A stretch of 64,000 bases of DNA. It comes from Pristionchus mayeri. Its lineage: Eukaryota; Nematoda; Chromadorea; Rhabditida; Neodiplogasteridae. The stretch lies in NCBI GenBank assembly GCA_036245805.1, contig BTRK01000005.1, forward strand, positions 15,476,984 to 15,540,983. The letters run 5' to 3'. The notes under the pieces were generated by a model that saw only the letters and a list, made by a program, of their open reading frames with translations, did not search any database and had not been told where the DNA came from. The translations under genes and the position numbers were made by a program. Within the stretch, counting starts at the first letter, position 1; each line of letters opens with the position of its first letter. Positions 46,859 to 58,844 of the stretch are shown one piece after another.

Positions 46859-47368
46859 CATGGGATTGGTCTGAGGACACATATTCCGATCTTCACCAAA
46901 ATTTGAGGGTATACTAAATCGATTACGCTGATTTCAGATCTGTCTTCAAAATCTGCGGAATAGGTCGCTGAAAAAAAATTACTCTATGGTACATATGGGG
47001 ATATCATGAAAAAGTATTGCATCCCAGGTCGATTGATTTGAGAATAGGTTTCACGAAAAAATTTTTTACAATTTTTTTATACTTAGACATTGATACAGTA
47101 GGATAAAAAAAGCAAAAGAGATTTGAAGCCGCAGGGGTTCGAACCCACGTTGTATAGGGGCGTCACCACTGCAGCAGCCCCACTGAGCCACCGAAGCTTT
47201 TCTGGCCAAGTCATGAGAAACTTCTTACGTCTCAAGAGCAAAAATATCGATTTTTTCAACGACACATTCCGCAGATTTTGAAAACGGAATTGAATTCAGC
47301 GTTGTCGATTTAACATAGCCTCAAATTTTCGTGAAGATCGGTTTGTGTGTGCTCAGACCAATCCCATG
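46859..47368. mobile_element. Fold-back element with a tRNA-like core, second example
   Basis: Inverted arms of about 110 bp (catgggattggtctgaggac...aatctgcggaa against the inverse ending at 47368). The loop holds a minus-strand tRNA-like sequence (47128-47200) with box A ggctcagtgggg and box B gggttcgaacccc. The arms differ in sequence from those of 8039-8413, but the plan is the same. Confidence 0.6.
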
Positions 47369-47533
47369 CCAGCTCAATGTTGAGCTAGATAATTCAAACT
47401 TGGAACTGCAAATTCAAATATCTACTTTTACCTCCTACGCCCCCGTCATGATACCCACGGTGAAATTATTAATCGTCTCTCTGACTCTTTCCTGTTCGAA
47501 TGCTTTCTTTGTTCTCTAACCTTAATTGTGTTA

Positions 47534-47616
47534 CTAGGTCGGATGGGAACTATGACGTCATGTCACCCTTGATGTATCAACGGGGGCATGACGTCATAGT
47601 TCTCATCCGAAATAGC
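47534..47616. mobile_element. 83-bp palindromic MITE with TGACGTCA, copy 1
   Basis: Near-perfect hairpin: ctaggtcggatgggaactat, gacgtcatg, a short loop (ttgatgtatcaa), then the inverse. Each arm holds the palindrome tgacgtca, a CRE/bZIP-type site. Relatives are at 50157-50239 (full), 51497-51539 (half) and 50332-50380 (half). Confidence 0.75.
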
Positions 47617-48699
47617 ACCATAATTGTACACTTTTGCAGTTTTCGCACTTCTTGGTCGAGTGGGAACACTGTGACAATCCTGCGAAGGGATGTTTATCAT
47701 CCGATCTTGTGCCGTAGTATTTATTGTAGAATTGAGTGGCTAAGTGTGTCGTGCAGCTGATGAATTGTTTTGTATTGTAAGAATACTTTATTTTGCCAGA
47801 TAATGTATTGTTCTGAGTATCGAATCTAATGAGATACATACGAAAATGGGTACAGTATCTAACATACAGCACCAGCGATACCGTACTGAAATATTATTGA
47901 GGATACTCTATTTTGTGATTTTGAGCTTGGCATGAAGATGGTTTGATCTCTTCGTCAGGCCGAGACGGATTAGCGCTATTTTGACTCTTGGGGCTTGGAG
48001 ATTAAAATTTCTTCCATGAGGACTGGTAGCCTCAGGAATTCGAGACCTCTGATCACTTCGGATGAGGCGCAGAGATTAACTTTGCCAGCTAGTGCCAGCT
48101 AGTACCAACCAGGAAGTAATACAATGCTTGAATGGTAAATTAATAATAAGGGGATTGGAGGAATAACAAAGCTGGAATTAGGCAGGACTTTAGTGGAGTG
48201 TGTATAGGATGACGCTCATCACTGTATTTAGTCCCCTCGAACCACTCTGTTTCTGCACCGGCGCGTCTAGAGAGCACCGCGCCTACGAGATAGCTCATCT
48301 CGTCCTCACCCTCGGTTTTAACCCACTATCTCAAGGTACGACCATATATTGCCTGTGTTAGAGAACCAACAGTTTTGGGCAGCTCTGCAGGGAATCTCCC
48401 GAGAGCGAAAAATAAATAATCTGCAAGGGTGTCGCTGACGTTTCCAAAACTTTTAATAAAAACTTTGTGCCACGTCATCTTCGTATCTTAGACAATAGGG
48501 CTCCGAATCAAATATGCAAAGGAGTATCGTCTCTCTCATTCATTCCTCCCTCACTCTCTTCCAAATCGCCCATCGCGAGCGGTCTCTCCGATGTCGTCCT
48601 CCCTACGCGTCAGTATTTCTTCTTTCATGTTCTTATTCTTTTGCTTTTATCACAGTTGTTTCGAATTTCCAAAATGTTCCAGCAACTTCGCACTTTCAG

Positions 48700-51418
48700 A
48701 TGTCTACAGCGCGCAAGCGCAATGGCTCGCCTCTCCCTCGTGGCGCCCGCTTCCCGTAAATATTAATAAATTACTTAGTTTGTAAATTAATCACATCACC
48801 TAGATAGAGCTCATAATAAAGGAGGTTAAGCATTGCATAACTCTTACGGAGAGTCGCAACGACTAATTGCAACTTAACTATGCAATGTTTTTCAGATTGG
48901 AGAAGCTCCCGCAGGTGCCCTTCGAGACCATCTGTGCCTCTCTCCACTCCTCCGAGGGCTGTCTCAAGGCATTGAGCCACCTGAGTCAGGTAGGTCTAGG
49001 AGCGGAGCTTCGCAAGCTACGGCTCTCTCACCTTTGGAACGCACAGAATAAAGCGAGTCAGGAATTGCCGAACTCTTACAGGGCTCCGCAAACGACTACT
49101 AGCGAATTTTGCTTACAAAAATTGCAGTGTTCCCGTGACCTGCGGATGGCAGTGGTCACATTCATGGGTCGACCCGGCAACGTGCCGCGTCTCGATAACG
49201 TCTTCATCGATGCCATTTGGGCAAATTTATACCGGCCATATCGGGTATTGTAAACGGTTCCTCTTTTTGTGTGTTTCGGGCATTTTTTTGTACCATTTCA
49301 GGTATGTTTCATGCGCGTTATAAAGCTCAAATACATAGCGCACATGAAACCTACTCGACACAGCGTTCTGACCCCCATTGCTCTCTCCAGATAACGGTAG
49401 ACAAAGGGACTAAGATTTTGAATTTTCCCGCGAAGCCCGGGCTGCAAAATGCGGGAATAGGATGTTTGACAGCGCTTCGCTATTTAAAAAAAACTCTGTA
49501 ACATAAAACAATTACCCCCAATTTGATCACTCTGAGCTCACTTGCATCTCATATTAGACGTGAAACACAAGTCCGCCTGGTCACTTTCTTCCATTGAAAA
49601 GTAGATTCGCGACATGACATTTTATGTTTCGGTAGGATTTTTCCTGGTTGCAGTTCGATTCAGTTCCCTGCTCTGTCCGATTAGAACGCTGTGTCGGCAA
49701 TGAAACAAAAATGCCCCAAAGCGCCTAAAAAGGAGATCCTATATTACACTATTCAACTGCTTCACTTTTGCATTTCGCCCTATTTGCCGGAAACCATCCG
49801 TTCAGTCCTGCGCGGAACGTTTAATTTATTGTGAAAGAGCAGACGGAGCCTGCAATTTCCGTAGGGCGTGGAACACTCTATGTGGTCTTACAGTAGAGCA
49901 TTCATTGCGTAAGCGTATTATTTCAGAATGCACAGACACGCAGTATGCAAGTGTTCGTCGAAGTGAAGTTCGAGCGCGGCGCCATTCCCTTCCTCGCCGT
50001 ATCGAACAACGACATCGGCAAGGACCGCATCAAAGCGACTCAGGATGGAAATGTATGCGCATTAGGGATGCCTATTGGATATTGATTTGCGGTTTCGCAA
50101 TTCTTTAGCGATTAGCCAACCCTATTGAACGAAGGGGAGCGAACTGGAGTTCGGGCACTACGTCGGATGATAACTGTGACGTCATGCCTCCTTTGATCTA
50201 TCAAAAGCGGCATGATGTAATAGTTCTTATCCGACCTAGTTCCCTAATAAATATACATATTCACCAGTATACGATCCTACGCGAGCGGATCAACTCGGGA
50301 CAACAGCTCAAGAATATCCAGCTGTGTGCGCGCTAGGTATTGTGGGAACCATGACGTGATACCGTCTTTGAAATATCATATGTTTTATCTGTATGCAAAT
50401 TTCGTTTAATGCAATCTTTCAGTTGGGATGTTTCCTCGAGGGATCGACTCGAGTACTCACACTCAAGGCTGGTGTGTTCGCTCATGCGAACAAACTCTTC
50501 TCGAACTTGAAGACGGATGAGCTTGAGATCACGGTCAAGATGCCACTCAACGATGCAACTGGGTAAGGCTCTTTCATCAGTCTCCTTGGCGGGAGATCAT
50601 GCAGTAAGGCACTGCATAACACTTGCAGTGTGCTTTACAACTATTCGCGAATTTTCTGAACAAGTATGTCATTTTAGAGAGAAGATCAAGCAGTTGGCGG
50701 GGCTGGTCGACGCGAAGAAAGTGGCTGTGCGAGCGCCTCTCAGCAATCTCAGCAATCGAGGTCAGTAGTGCCCACAAACTTCAGCAACTGTGTCTGATAT
50801 GTTTCTCAATTACTCGCTCTAAAACTAGAGATGACACCACAAGAAATGGCTCGCTATGAAATGGTTCCGGGTGCTCTCTCAACGTATAGAGCATACAGAC
50901 GAGAGAACACTCGGAACATATATCTTTATAAAGAGTCAATTCTTGCGATGTCATGCTTTTTCTTCGTTTCCCACACTATCGTACATGTCAGCGAAATCAG
51001 AACGGCCAGCTCACCAAAGTCGGTGAGCTTTCCCAAATTCCGTAATCGCACTAAAATGTTGTAGTATTTGATTTTTCGATTTCTAGCCATAATTAACCGA
51101 GTATGTCCGAGTCGAATCTTTCAAATCGACCATAAAACATATGAGCACAACCACGACTTTTAAAATTGCGTATTCGCAGAGCCAGAAATCGAAAATTTCT
51201 CGGTGCCTCTCGGTGGCCGTTCTGATTTTTTCGCTGACATGTACGATACCTCATGAGTTAGCAGAGCGAGAGAGCGCATGACTTTGAAGGAATCAAACGG
51301 TTAGACGGAGCGAGAGAACACTTAATTTTGAGAAAGTCATACGATTGCAGCCACCTTCGAGGCCGAGATGAACGGAATGCTCACCAAAGGATTCACTCTG
51401 ACCATCGGGACAGAATGA
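48700..51418 (+). CDS. F-box protein gene with an in-frame TAG
   Basis: Start ATG directly follows tttcag, which would suit a trans-spliced leader. Exons in consistent phase: 48700-48755, 48896-48989, 49128-49244, 49927-50052, 50268-50336, 50423-50562, 50678-50760 and 51351-51418, about 250 residues. Residues about 18-60 look like an F-box (FPLEKLPQVPFETICASL, then KALSHLSQCSRDLRMAV), the motif that docks SKP1 in SCF ubiquitin ligases. The rest (VFVEVKFERGAIPFLAVSNN, FLEGSTRVLTLKAGVFAHAN) is not recognised and should be the substrate side. The only phase-0 exit from exon 5 passes through a TAG (50334-50336) that belongs to an inserted MITE end. The protein may therefore stop there at about residue 153, or the copy may be dead. 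An open stretch at 49391-49496 is left out because it breaks phase. Confidence 0.55.
50157..50239. mobile_element. Palindromic TGACGTCA MITE, copy 2
   Basis: Same hairpin as 47534-47616 (cgtcggatgataactgtgacgtcatgcc...ggcatgatgtaatagttcttatccgacctag). It lies within intron 4 of the F-box gene. Confidence 0.7.
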
Positions 51419-51496
51419 CTAGGTCGAGTGAAGCTTATGAAGTGAATTACATGAAGACCGATAAAGATTATATCATTGATCCACAGAAGTCATAAA

Positions 51497-51539
51497 TGTA
51501 TCAAAGGCAGCATGACGTCATAGTTCTCGTCAAACCTAG
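51497..51539. mobile_element. Palindromic TGACGTCA MITE, half copy
   Basis: Only the right arm is present (atcaaaggcagcatgacgtcatagttctcgtcaaacctag), about 80 bp past the F-box gene stop. Confidence 0.6.
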
Positions 51540-52535
51540 TGTTGGCAAAATGACCCCCTCCCCGCGCCCCGTCATATATGCTGAGGATACATGTTTATGC
51601 CTGCGGGGAGAGTTGTAAAACCGCCAATTTCTCAGGCTATGTCATGGAATGGGGAACATAGTATTTAACCGTACTCACTTTCTTCGGTCTTCCCATTCTC
51701 CTCCTCCACCTTGAGCGGTTTGGTCTCTGTCTCAACGATAGGCTACGGTATACTAGATGACGATCGAAACAGAGGAGGGAATCAGTGAGAAAAGGATGGA
51801 TGATAGCGATGAGATAGATGACTAAGAGTGGGAGGAGAAGGGAAGAAGAGAGAGTGAGACAAGAGAGGAGAGGAAGCGGCAAGAGAAAGTGAGAGAGTGT
51901 GCTGAGGGGAGAGAGCACAGACAGAGAAGGGAAGGGGTCATCGACAGTATCTCCTAAACGTTTCCTAGGGCACTATGGGGTTCGCCCTAGGAGTGGATGG
52001 CATGAGGAGATGAGAGACGTTGGGAGAGGTAGTGAATGACTGGGGGGATGGAATGGCAACTCTTTGCATTGGCCTTACGGGCGGGCTTACCCAAGGCCAC
52101 TCCAGTCGATGGACGGCGGATGGAAAGGAGAGCGTTGTGCGAGATGTTGGAGCGAGCGACAGATCAGGAAGCAACTCGACCACGAGAAGAGGATGGATCT
52201 GTGAAGGAGAGAGAGGGGGAAATAGGAGCGAGATAGTGGCTGATTGTCACTATCACTCTCCCACCTATCCGCACTCTCGTTGAGTCTCCTCTCGGATGCA
52301 CAAGCGACGCCAGAACAGAACAATTATGATCACGGTTCATTATTATCTTTCACCAAAATTAAATTATGCTTTCGAAATGCAAATGAGAGCAGGGTGATTT
52401 CGAGCATTCTCCCTCATTCTCAGCATCGGAAAACGGGACAATTTTTTTTCGAAATCATGACATCATTATAAATGATAAACCAAACGATATAAAATTCAAA
52501 AACTTACTAATTAATACATTTTAGCCCCTGATCAC

Positions 52536-52976
52536 CTTGATCATGGCGATTTTCGTTACCGTCTCTCTCGTAGTCGCCTGCCTCAGTGAGAAGAACAAGG
52601 TATTTAAGCGAGTTTTCCTGGAAAATTAGCTCACCCCTCGCCCTCTTCATATCTGGGCATTTCTCCCTGAATTTGATCACATGATCCGTTGCGATAAGGT
52701 AGTGGTGAGATGAAAAATGACGAGGAATGATTGGGTGTGGGCCAATTATCTATGTACCATGTTTACCAATCCTTTTTAGGTGCCTAGTGAATTATGTACC
52801 TAGAGAATCGACTCGTACTTGAAAGACAGCATCATTTTATAGCTGAAAAATCAGCCACTGAAGACTGGCCCGACAGCACAGAAGAGCGTCGAGAATACAG
52901 CACCGAAGAAGACTGAGGCCAGTCTCAAGCACAATTCAACAACTTTTGTACCAACCTATTACATTAATTATTTGTA
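52536..52976 (+). other. Signal-peptide-like exon pair upstream of the importin-like gene
   Basis: 52536-52599 reads MAIFVTVSLVVACLSEKNK from an internal ATG after a ttttag acceptor, then a gtattt donor. About 52844-52914 follows in phase (NQPLKTGPTAQKSVENTAPK). It may be a tiny secreted peptide gene ending at TAG 52974-52976, or the 5' end of the importin-like gene, although no GT donor joins them in frame. Unresolved. Confidence 0.25.
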
Positions 52977-53010
52977 GGCATTGGACGAGTTGAGCATTGT
53001 TCTGAGCGAC

Positions 53011-56000
53011 ATGGCAGTCATCGGAAAGAAGGACAATCCTAAGAGGTTAGGGGAAAAGGAACAGGAAGATCGCACGAGAAATAGGGAAAAGTGAGGAGAG
53101 GAGAGAGTGTGATAACTTAATTGTCTACGTGACATTGAATAAGTTATTAATATTTGAACATTTAAAATTATGGGAATAATAATTGCCGAAATGGCGAGTC
53201 ATTAAGTTAGAAGCACTGTATTATCTCGATATAAAATCACCACAAGTTCGTCAACAAATGAGAGAAATCTTTAGATAATTATAAAATAATATAGATAATT
53301 ACACAAAAACTCGTCTGTCGAGTTCTTGCTGTACAGGGTGTCCAAAAAGTATTGTTACACGGATAAAACCATTTATCTTTCTTTAAAAGCAACATAGACA
53401 ACTCAAACGGGGCACAGTATTTATCAGTGACCATATGAACATAACAATGCACGATCACTCGATCTGGCCTCCATTGGCCGCGATGACCTCTCTGAGACGA
53501 CGAGGGACCGAGTCGATGACGGCCCGCAGGTAAGGGACGTCGATCTTCTCCCATGCCTTGAGAAGGGCTGCCTTGAGGGAATCGCGGTTCTTGTGGCGAG
53601 TAGAGCAGGGCAGGCCTCCTTCTCCAACACTGACCAAATGCTGAAGTCCAGAGGGTTGAGATCGGGGGAGTTCGAGGGCCATTCCTCACTCGAGATGAAG
53701 TCGGGCAGATGGGCGCGACACCATGCCTGCGTCACTTTTGCCGAGTGAGCAGGCGCTGAATCCTGTTGGAAGGTCCAGCGAGCCCCTTTGAAGTGGGAGC
53801 GGGACCAGGGGAGAAGGGCCTTCTGGAGAATTGCCCTGGTGTAGTACTCCTTGTTGATCTTGACCCCGGGATCCACGAACACGAGAGGAGTCTTGCCCGT
53901 CGAGCACACACCAGCCCAAACCATCAGTGCCTGGGGGTGGGCAATGCGAGAGATGGTTCTACCTCTGGCGTCAGCTTGCTGAGGAGACTTGGCGATGATC
54001 CTGGTGTTCTGACTGTTGTAGACCTCCTCGACTGAGAACAGCTTCTCGTCAGAGTAAACGGTAGTCAAGTGCTCCCCACGATCGGCCCGCTGAAGGAGCA
54101 GCTTGCATCTCTCCAGGCGCTTCTGCTTGTGGACATCAGTGAGGCCATGGCCCTTTCTCATCTTGTAGGGGTAGGACTTGAGAAGAGAATGAACGATGGC
54201 ACACACGGATCCTTTGGAGATCTTGAGATCCTTAGCCATCTTCCTGATGGATCGTTTGGCATTGCGATTCACTCTCTTCTCCACGATTCTCCTGTTCTTC
54301 TGAGTGAGAGCGGTCTTGGGTCTTCCTGATCTTGGACGGTCCTTCGCAGTGCCCAACTGCTTGAAACGGGAGATGGTGCGATAGACTGTCATTCGGGAAA
54401 TACGAAGCTTCCTCCTGATGGAATCTGGGGGGTCGCCGAGGGTCCAAAGGTTGATAATAGTTTGACGATAGCGATTTGGACGAACCATGACTATGGGAAA
54501 CTAATTAGTAGGTTCCCTCAACGCACCGAAGGGTGGGCTCAAACGTGTTATTACAGGTTTTGACAACTCGACCTACATGTTAAAAAAATTCGCGTTTCAA
54601 AAGTGTAACAATACTTTTTGGACACCCTGTAGAATGACGTGAGGGAACGAATATAATGATATTATTTGACCATATCTTATCGTAATCTTCAAAGTTTTCA
54701 GCAGATCATTAAGAAAAGAAGCTCAAGCGAAATTCGATGCAATAGAGGAAGAGGAAAAGATTGAGTTGCTAACCGAACTCTTCCTTGATGCCAACTACAG
54801 AGAGGTCTCTCCTGATCTCGTGATCAGCATGAGTTTCTCTTCTGCAGGTCCACCGTGAAGCACTGTTTCACATGAGCAGATTGAACATAGAAAGAATTGT
54901 ATTGGTGCTTGGAAAATATCGATTCTCGGAATTCATTGATCAGCTGTTGAAGGTTCGTTACAGTTCTCTTTTTGGGTTCGTCAAACACAGCTTACATTTA
55001 TGCCAAAGATAACTGAACTTAGATATTGCAGCCAGAAACTTACGATGGTGGATACTATTCGAGCCCTCGGGAATTCGCAATTAAAATTATCGTTCATATT
55101 TGCAAAAGTAAGCATATTAACGAAGCTGAGATCCCCCAGCTCGGTTAGTGAGCTGAATTTTTTTCCAAAATAGGTCTTTCAAAAAACAACTATCCAAATA
55201 TCTGTATAATATGCAATTCATCATTCTCCTCACTTCATTAATTATTTCATCCACTGGTTTATTTGCATCTCAAACAAATAGTTGAACAATGGTTGTTGAA
55301 AGCATACAAATGAGTTATTCTATCCATCAATATTCATGCAGTTAGATGGTACCAACATTTACAGTGCGAGGTATGATCGCTGCTGAGTCTGTGAAGAGTG
55401 GCACGCCCGAGTGGGAAAAGGAGGACGACAACTCATACATGGATTCGTAAGCCAAGAACACTTATTCGTGAATCTGCGATTGTTATTTTAGCGACTCGCT
55501 CAACGACGAAAATAACCGCAGAAACACTGTGAATCATGAAAACGAAAGCCTGGTGCCGCATTTCAAGAAGTCCGCGCTCGAATTGACCCGTGACGGTGTG
55601 TGGTCATATTTTAAACAAACAAAAACGAGGAGATCTTTAAAAATTCCCCTCAGATCTCGATCCCCCTTGATCTTCGAGAGTTCGAGTTATAAGGGATTGT
55701 AAGAAACGGACTATCATTATTGTTATTGTTGTTGTTAATGTAACAAATGTTATTATTATTTCAGCTGATTGGAAGAAGAGGATTTGCGGGCTGCGTTGGC
55801 TTACGGCGATAGCTATAAGAGGAACCACAAAGCTCCCCGAATGCAAGAAGATCATGGCGAGGCTAGTCGAAATGCTGTCCGACCAGGTAGGTACGCATCC
55901 TGGTTGAGTATGCAAGACTGCTTCTCGATCTTTTGCAATTTTGGCACCGCTTAATGTATGAGAAATTTGTCAAATAGTAATAAAATGTAGAATAAAAATA

Positions 56001-58636
56001 AGAAATCCATTGAGCATCCGCGCGTGCGTGACGAGTCGGCCCACTCTCTGACGGTTCTCGTTATGGACTACTGTCGAGTTCTGGCCACAACTAACCTGAG
56101 CAAGGTATGGTATCGGAAAAAAAGTATTGAGCTGGGTCCCAGTCCTAGCGGACCGATTTCGCTATCCAGTACACGGACACATACAAGACGCTTCATGTAC
56201 AGATGGATTACTTGTACTCTTCGATCTTTGATCTTTTGATCTTTGAACTTTAGGTGCTCGATTCGCTCACTCGTCGCCTCTCCGACCCGATCCCTCGAGT
56301 AGCTGTCCACGCTGCTTCGGCGCTGAAACGCATCGTCAATTATTTGACATCCTTTGTGAGATTAAGGAATACGTATACGATGGATTGCGGAAAACGACGA
56401 TTGCTCGAGCAATCGTCTGACTCTCTTCAGTTTACACGCTCTCTCGCTGGTCTGAGAGACGAGAGAGCGTGCAAACTGAAGAAAGTCAGACTATTGCTCC
56501 GGAAAACACGAAAACGAATTTTAGCTGACGAAAATAATGTTTTTTTATATTTATTTAATATGTTAATATTAATATGTATATCATGCACCTTTCGATAGGA
56601 AATAATTAAAAATTTTTTTTTTAATTACTTACTTTAGCATAGAAAACCGAAGCTATTGGCTCGCGTGCGCTTCGAGCGGATTCTGCGTGAGCTCGAGTCA
56701 TCCCTCGTCACGAACTATCGATCCCTGCTGACGAATGAGCAGTTCTGCCTGTTGAGCTCCGTTAGCGCTTTTTCGTTTTATTACAAAATATATAAATTCA
56801 TTAATATAATTTCGAAAATATAGTTAATTGAAGACAATAAAATAAAAGTATTCGAACATTGCAGCTCATCGACGCAATGTGTACAATGGGGGCGGAGAAC
56901 TCTAAAGAGCGATTGACGTTGATGTACGGTAAACTGATTGTGCCTATACGCGAGATTTACAAGAACTGCACCTGCGAAAAAAATATGGTAAGACTCGTAT
57001 TTTTACTTTTGAGATTTGTTGTTGCAAAATTCCGGTTGCAAGGTCAGATTATTACAAACATTTCTAACACGACAGTATGCATAGAAAGTATAAATAAGCG
57101 CCCATTGGAATTCAGAAGACACTTGAATCGATAGTGAGATGGTTTGGACTCTTGCGTGATGTAGAAGACCAGCGATTGTCCGCTTCATTCACTGAGGTAC
57201 TGAGCAATTCAACTTGTTATACACGAATTTAGAGATTGATAACAAGTTGGTATAAATTGGAAATAATAAAAAAATTAAAAATATGTTTTAAATTTAACTT
57301 GAAATCTATCAGGTCATCGCTCACCTAACTACATTCCTCTCCCACTCTACGAAAGTCTCCTCCACACGCCCACATTCTCCTTTAACCTTCGATCAATCGA
57401 TTTTGCAATGGGCGAATCATTCGGTCCGTTCATCACGACTCTCCTCCCGCCCATGCTCGCCACAATTGAATCCAAAGGCGAAAAGGACTGTGAGTATTAG
57501 GCGAATATTGATGAAATGTAAAGATTTTTGTATTCCAAATATATTTTTTAAAATTGTTATTCTGCTGCCGCCCATGTTAAACGCAATATAGAGCTCACGA
57601 GCTTCCTGTGAAGTATCAATAATCATTTTGCGATTGATTCGTAATCTGTGAACTTCAGGTTGTGGCTGCGAGACAACGAAGGTGAAATGGGAAATTGCCA
57701 ATAACATCAAACAGTTTATGCTGAACCATGGAGGTGAGAATTTCCTCTTATCATACTTACTAGTCCGGCTGCCACCCCGTCCGATCGACTGATTTCGCAA
57801 TCCGGACAGACTCACAGACGCACATAGTGCTTTGTATATAGCATATATCGCTATCAGCAATGAAACAGTGTTTACAGTGTTTGAAACAGTGTTTACGATC
57901 ACTATCGCGGACAAACCGTTCATCTCATTAATGCAGAGGTGATGGCGCCATTCGCTCTTCGCATCTGGCTGCTGGCTATGCAGAACATCCACTCGGCCAG
58001 CAAGTTCAACCTGCGCGATCTGTGGGGTGTACAGGTCTTTACTTTGTATCAGAAATGCATGTCTAATTACTAATTAGTTGAATATGTTGAGATGCGGCTC
58101 ATCTTTAGGTTGCTCCGTACCTCTTCGATGGACTCCGGCAGTCGGGCGACACCGTCGACATTCGGTCTCGCTTCGACGAGTACTTCAAGGCGCTCAAGGC
58201 AGTCATGGAGATGGTAAGGATCCTCGCACTCCTGATCATTCGTGTAGTATGGATATTTGGAAGGATTTTTACAATAAAAAACTCCACCATAAAATTCGTT
58301 ATGGACCAAGTAATTAGAGCGTAGGGGTTGCTTCTCACAACCTGCCGAGGCAGAATTCAGAAAATGAGTATTTGCAGAGTATTATTGATTTCTTCTTTCA
58401 GAAAGACTACGACCACTCCCACACTCGCTCATTCCTTGATTCACTTCGGATGGCACTGCAGAAGGTTGGACAGACGGTAAGATACTACAAACAGCTTGAT
58501 TGTCCTCCCGGGGTTCATTACTCACCATTGTACCTCAATTCAAATTCCTATTATGTACTATTCATTTTTGTTTCAGAATGTCTCCGATGAGACTATGAAA
58601 GAGGTGGAGAAAACGCTGAAGATGCTCGGACAATAA
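53011..58636 (+). CDS. Importin-5-like karyopherin beta, half-length paralog
   Basis: Karyopherins carry cargo through nuclear pores using HEAT repeats and RanGTP. Exons: 53011(or 52977)-53045, 54702-54804, 54848-54952, 55032-55107, 55365-55446, 55492-55595, 55765-55886, 55991-56104, 56254-56355, 56638-56760, 56865-56987, 57116-57196, 57313-57489, 57659-57733, 57937-58034, 58109-58213, 58402-58476 and 58577-58636. Landmarks are in importin-5 order: RKEAQAKFDAIEEEEKIELL, an acidic SYMDSDSLNDENN linker, DWKKRICGLRWLTAIAIRG (family DWKYRHAGLMAL), HPRVRDESAHSL, DPIPRVAVHAASALKRIV (RVQAHAAAAL), KTLESIVRWFGL and FAMGESFGPFITTLLPPML (GxxFxPFLxxxxPPLL). About 590 residues against about 1,100 in importin-5: part of the N-terminal HEAT array and the whole C-terminal half are missing. 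Entry to exon 57313 needs the weak donor near 57226 (ending exon 12 there rather than at 57196) to stay in frame. A poly(A) signal lies at 58704. Confidence 0.7.
53334..54629 (-). mobile_element. Tc1/mariner-type transposon (DD37D)
   Basis: 1,296 bp with perfect 27-bp terminal inverted repeats (CAGGGTGTCCAAAAAGTATT... ) and TA on both sides (53332-53333 and 54630-54631). It lies in the first large intron of the importin-like gene, in the opposite orientation. Near-identical ends suggest recent movement. Confidence 0.92.
53455..54488 (-). pseudogene. DD37D mariner-family transposase, frameshifted
   Basis: The N-terminus has two helix-turn-helix motifs (SIRRKLRISRMTVYRTISRF, then SIRKMAKDLKISKGSVCAIV) with an RPRSGRPK hook. 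The catalytic triad is VYSDEKLF, then TFQQDSAPAHS, then SPDLNPLD. The second and third Asp are separated by 37 residues, the DD37D (maT/mori-type) signature. After IWSVLEKEAC the frame is lost near 53607-53614. The expected C-terminus (STRHKNRDSLKAALLKAWEK...IAANGGQIE, ending at 53455) is in another frame. A net shift of one base would explain it, so this copy probably cannot make full transposase. Confidence 0.9.
56385..56502. repeat. Intronic hairpin
   Basis: Arms of about 40 nt (gagcaatcgtctgactctct..., and the inverse ending ...cagactattgctc) close on a 20-nt loop within the importin-like intron 56356-56637. Related hairpins with acacgctctctc or cacactctctc cores are at about 40510, 44790 and 63565. 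Confidence 0.65.
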
Positions 58637-58703
58637 GCCGCACCCACCCGCTCCTCAAGCGAGGACGTTTCTCAAGGCGAATCGATAATTGCCACCGTAG
58701 TAG

Positions 58704-58709
58704 AATAAA
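58704..58709 (+). promoter_or_regulatory. Poly(A) signal of the importin-like gene
   Basis: aataaa lies 68 nt after the TAA stop, followed by a T-rich stretch. The SKP1-like gene ends 136 nt further on in the opposite direction, so the two are convergent. Confidence 0.5.
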
Positions 58710-58844
58710 AATTTTTGGCAAATGTATGAACTTCTAATCGAGTTTTTCGTATATTTTTAAATTATGATTGAACATTGAACAGTATAGCGAGAGATTAATT
58801 TTTATCATGAATTAATTTATGGTTGGGAATATAGTTGTTACACT

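Noticed and set aside
49391..49496. Extra F-box gene exon
   Set aside because: It has a good acceptor, but its exit phase does not fit the next exon. Skipping it gives a clean frame.
53424..53610. C-terminal part of the 354-residue transposase ORF
   Set aside because: Past the frameshift this frame no longer resembles the family. The expected C-terminus is in another frame ending at 53455.
57313..57489. Frameshift lesion in the importin-like gene
   Set aside because: The usual donor at 57196 gives the wrong frame, but a weak gttata donor near 57226 restores it. I do not claim damage without RNA evidence.
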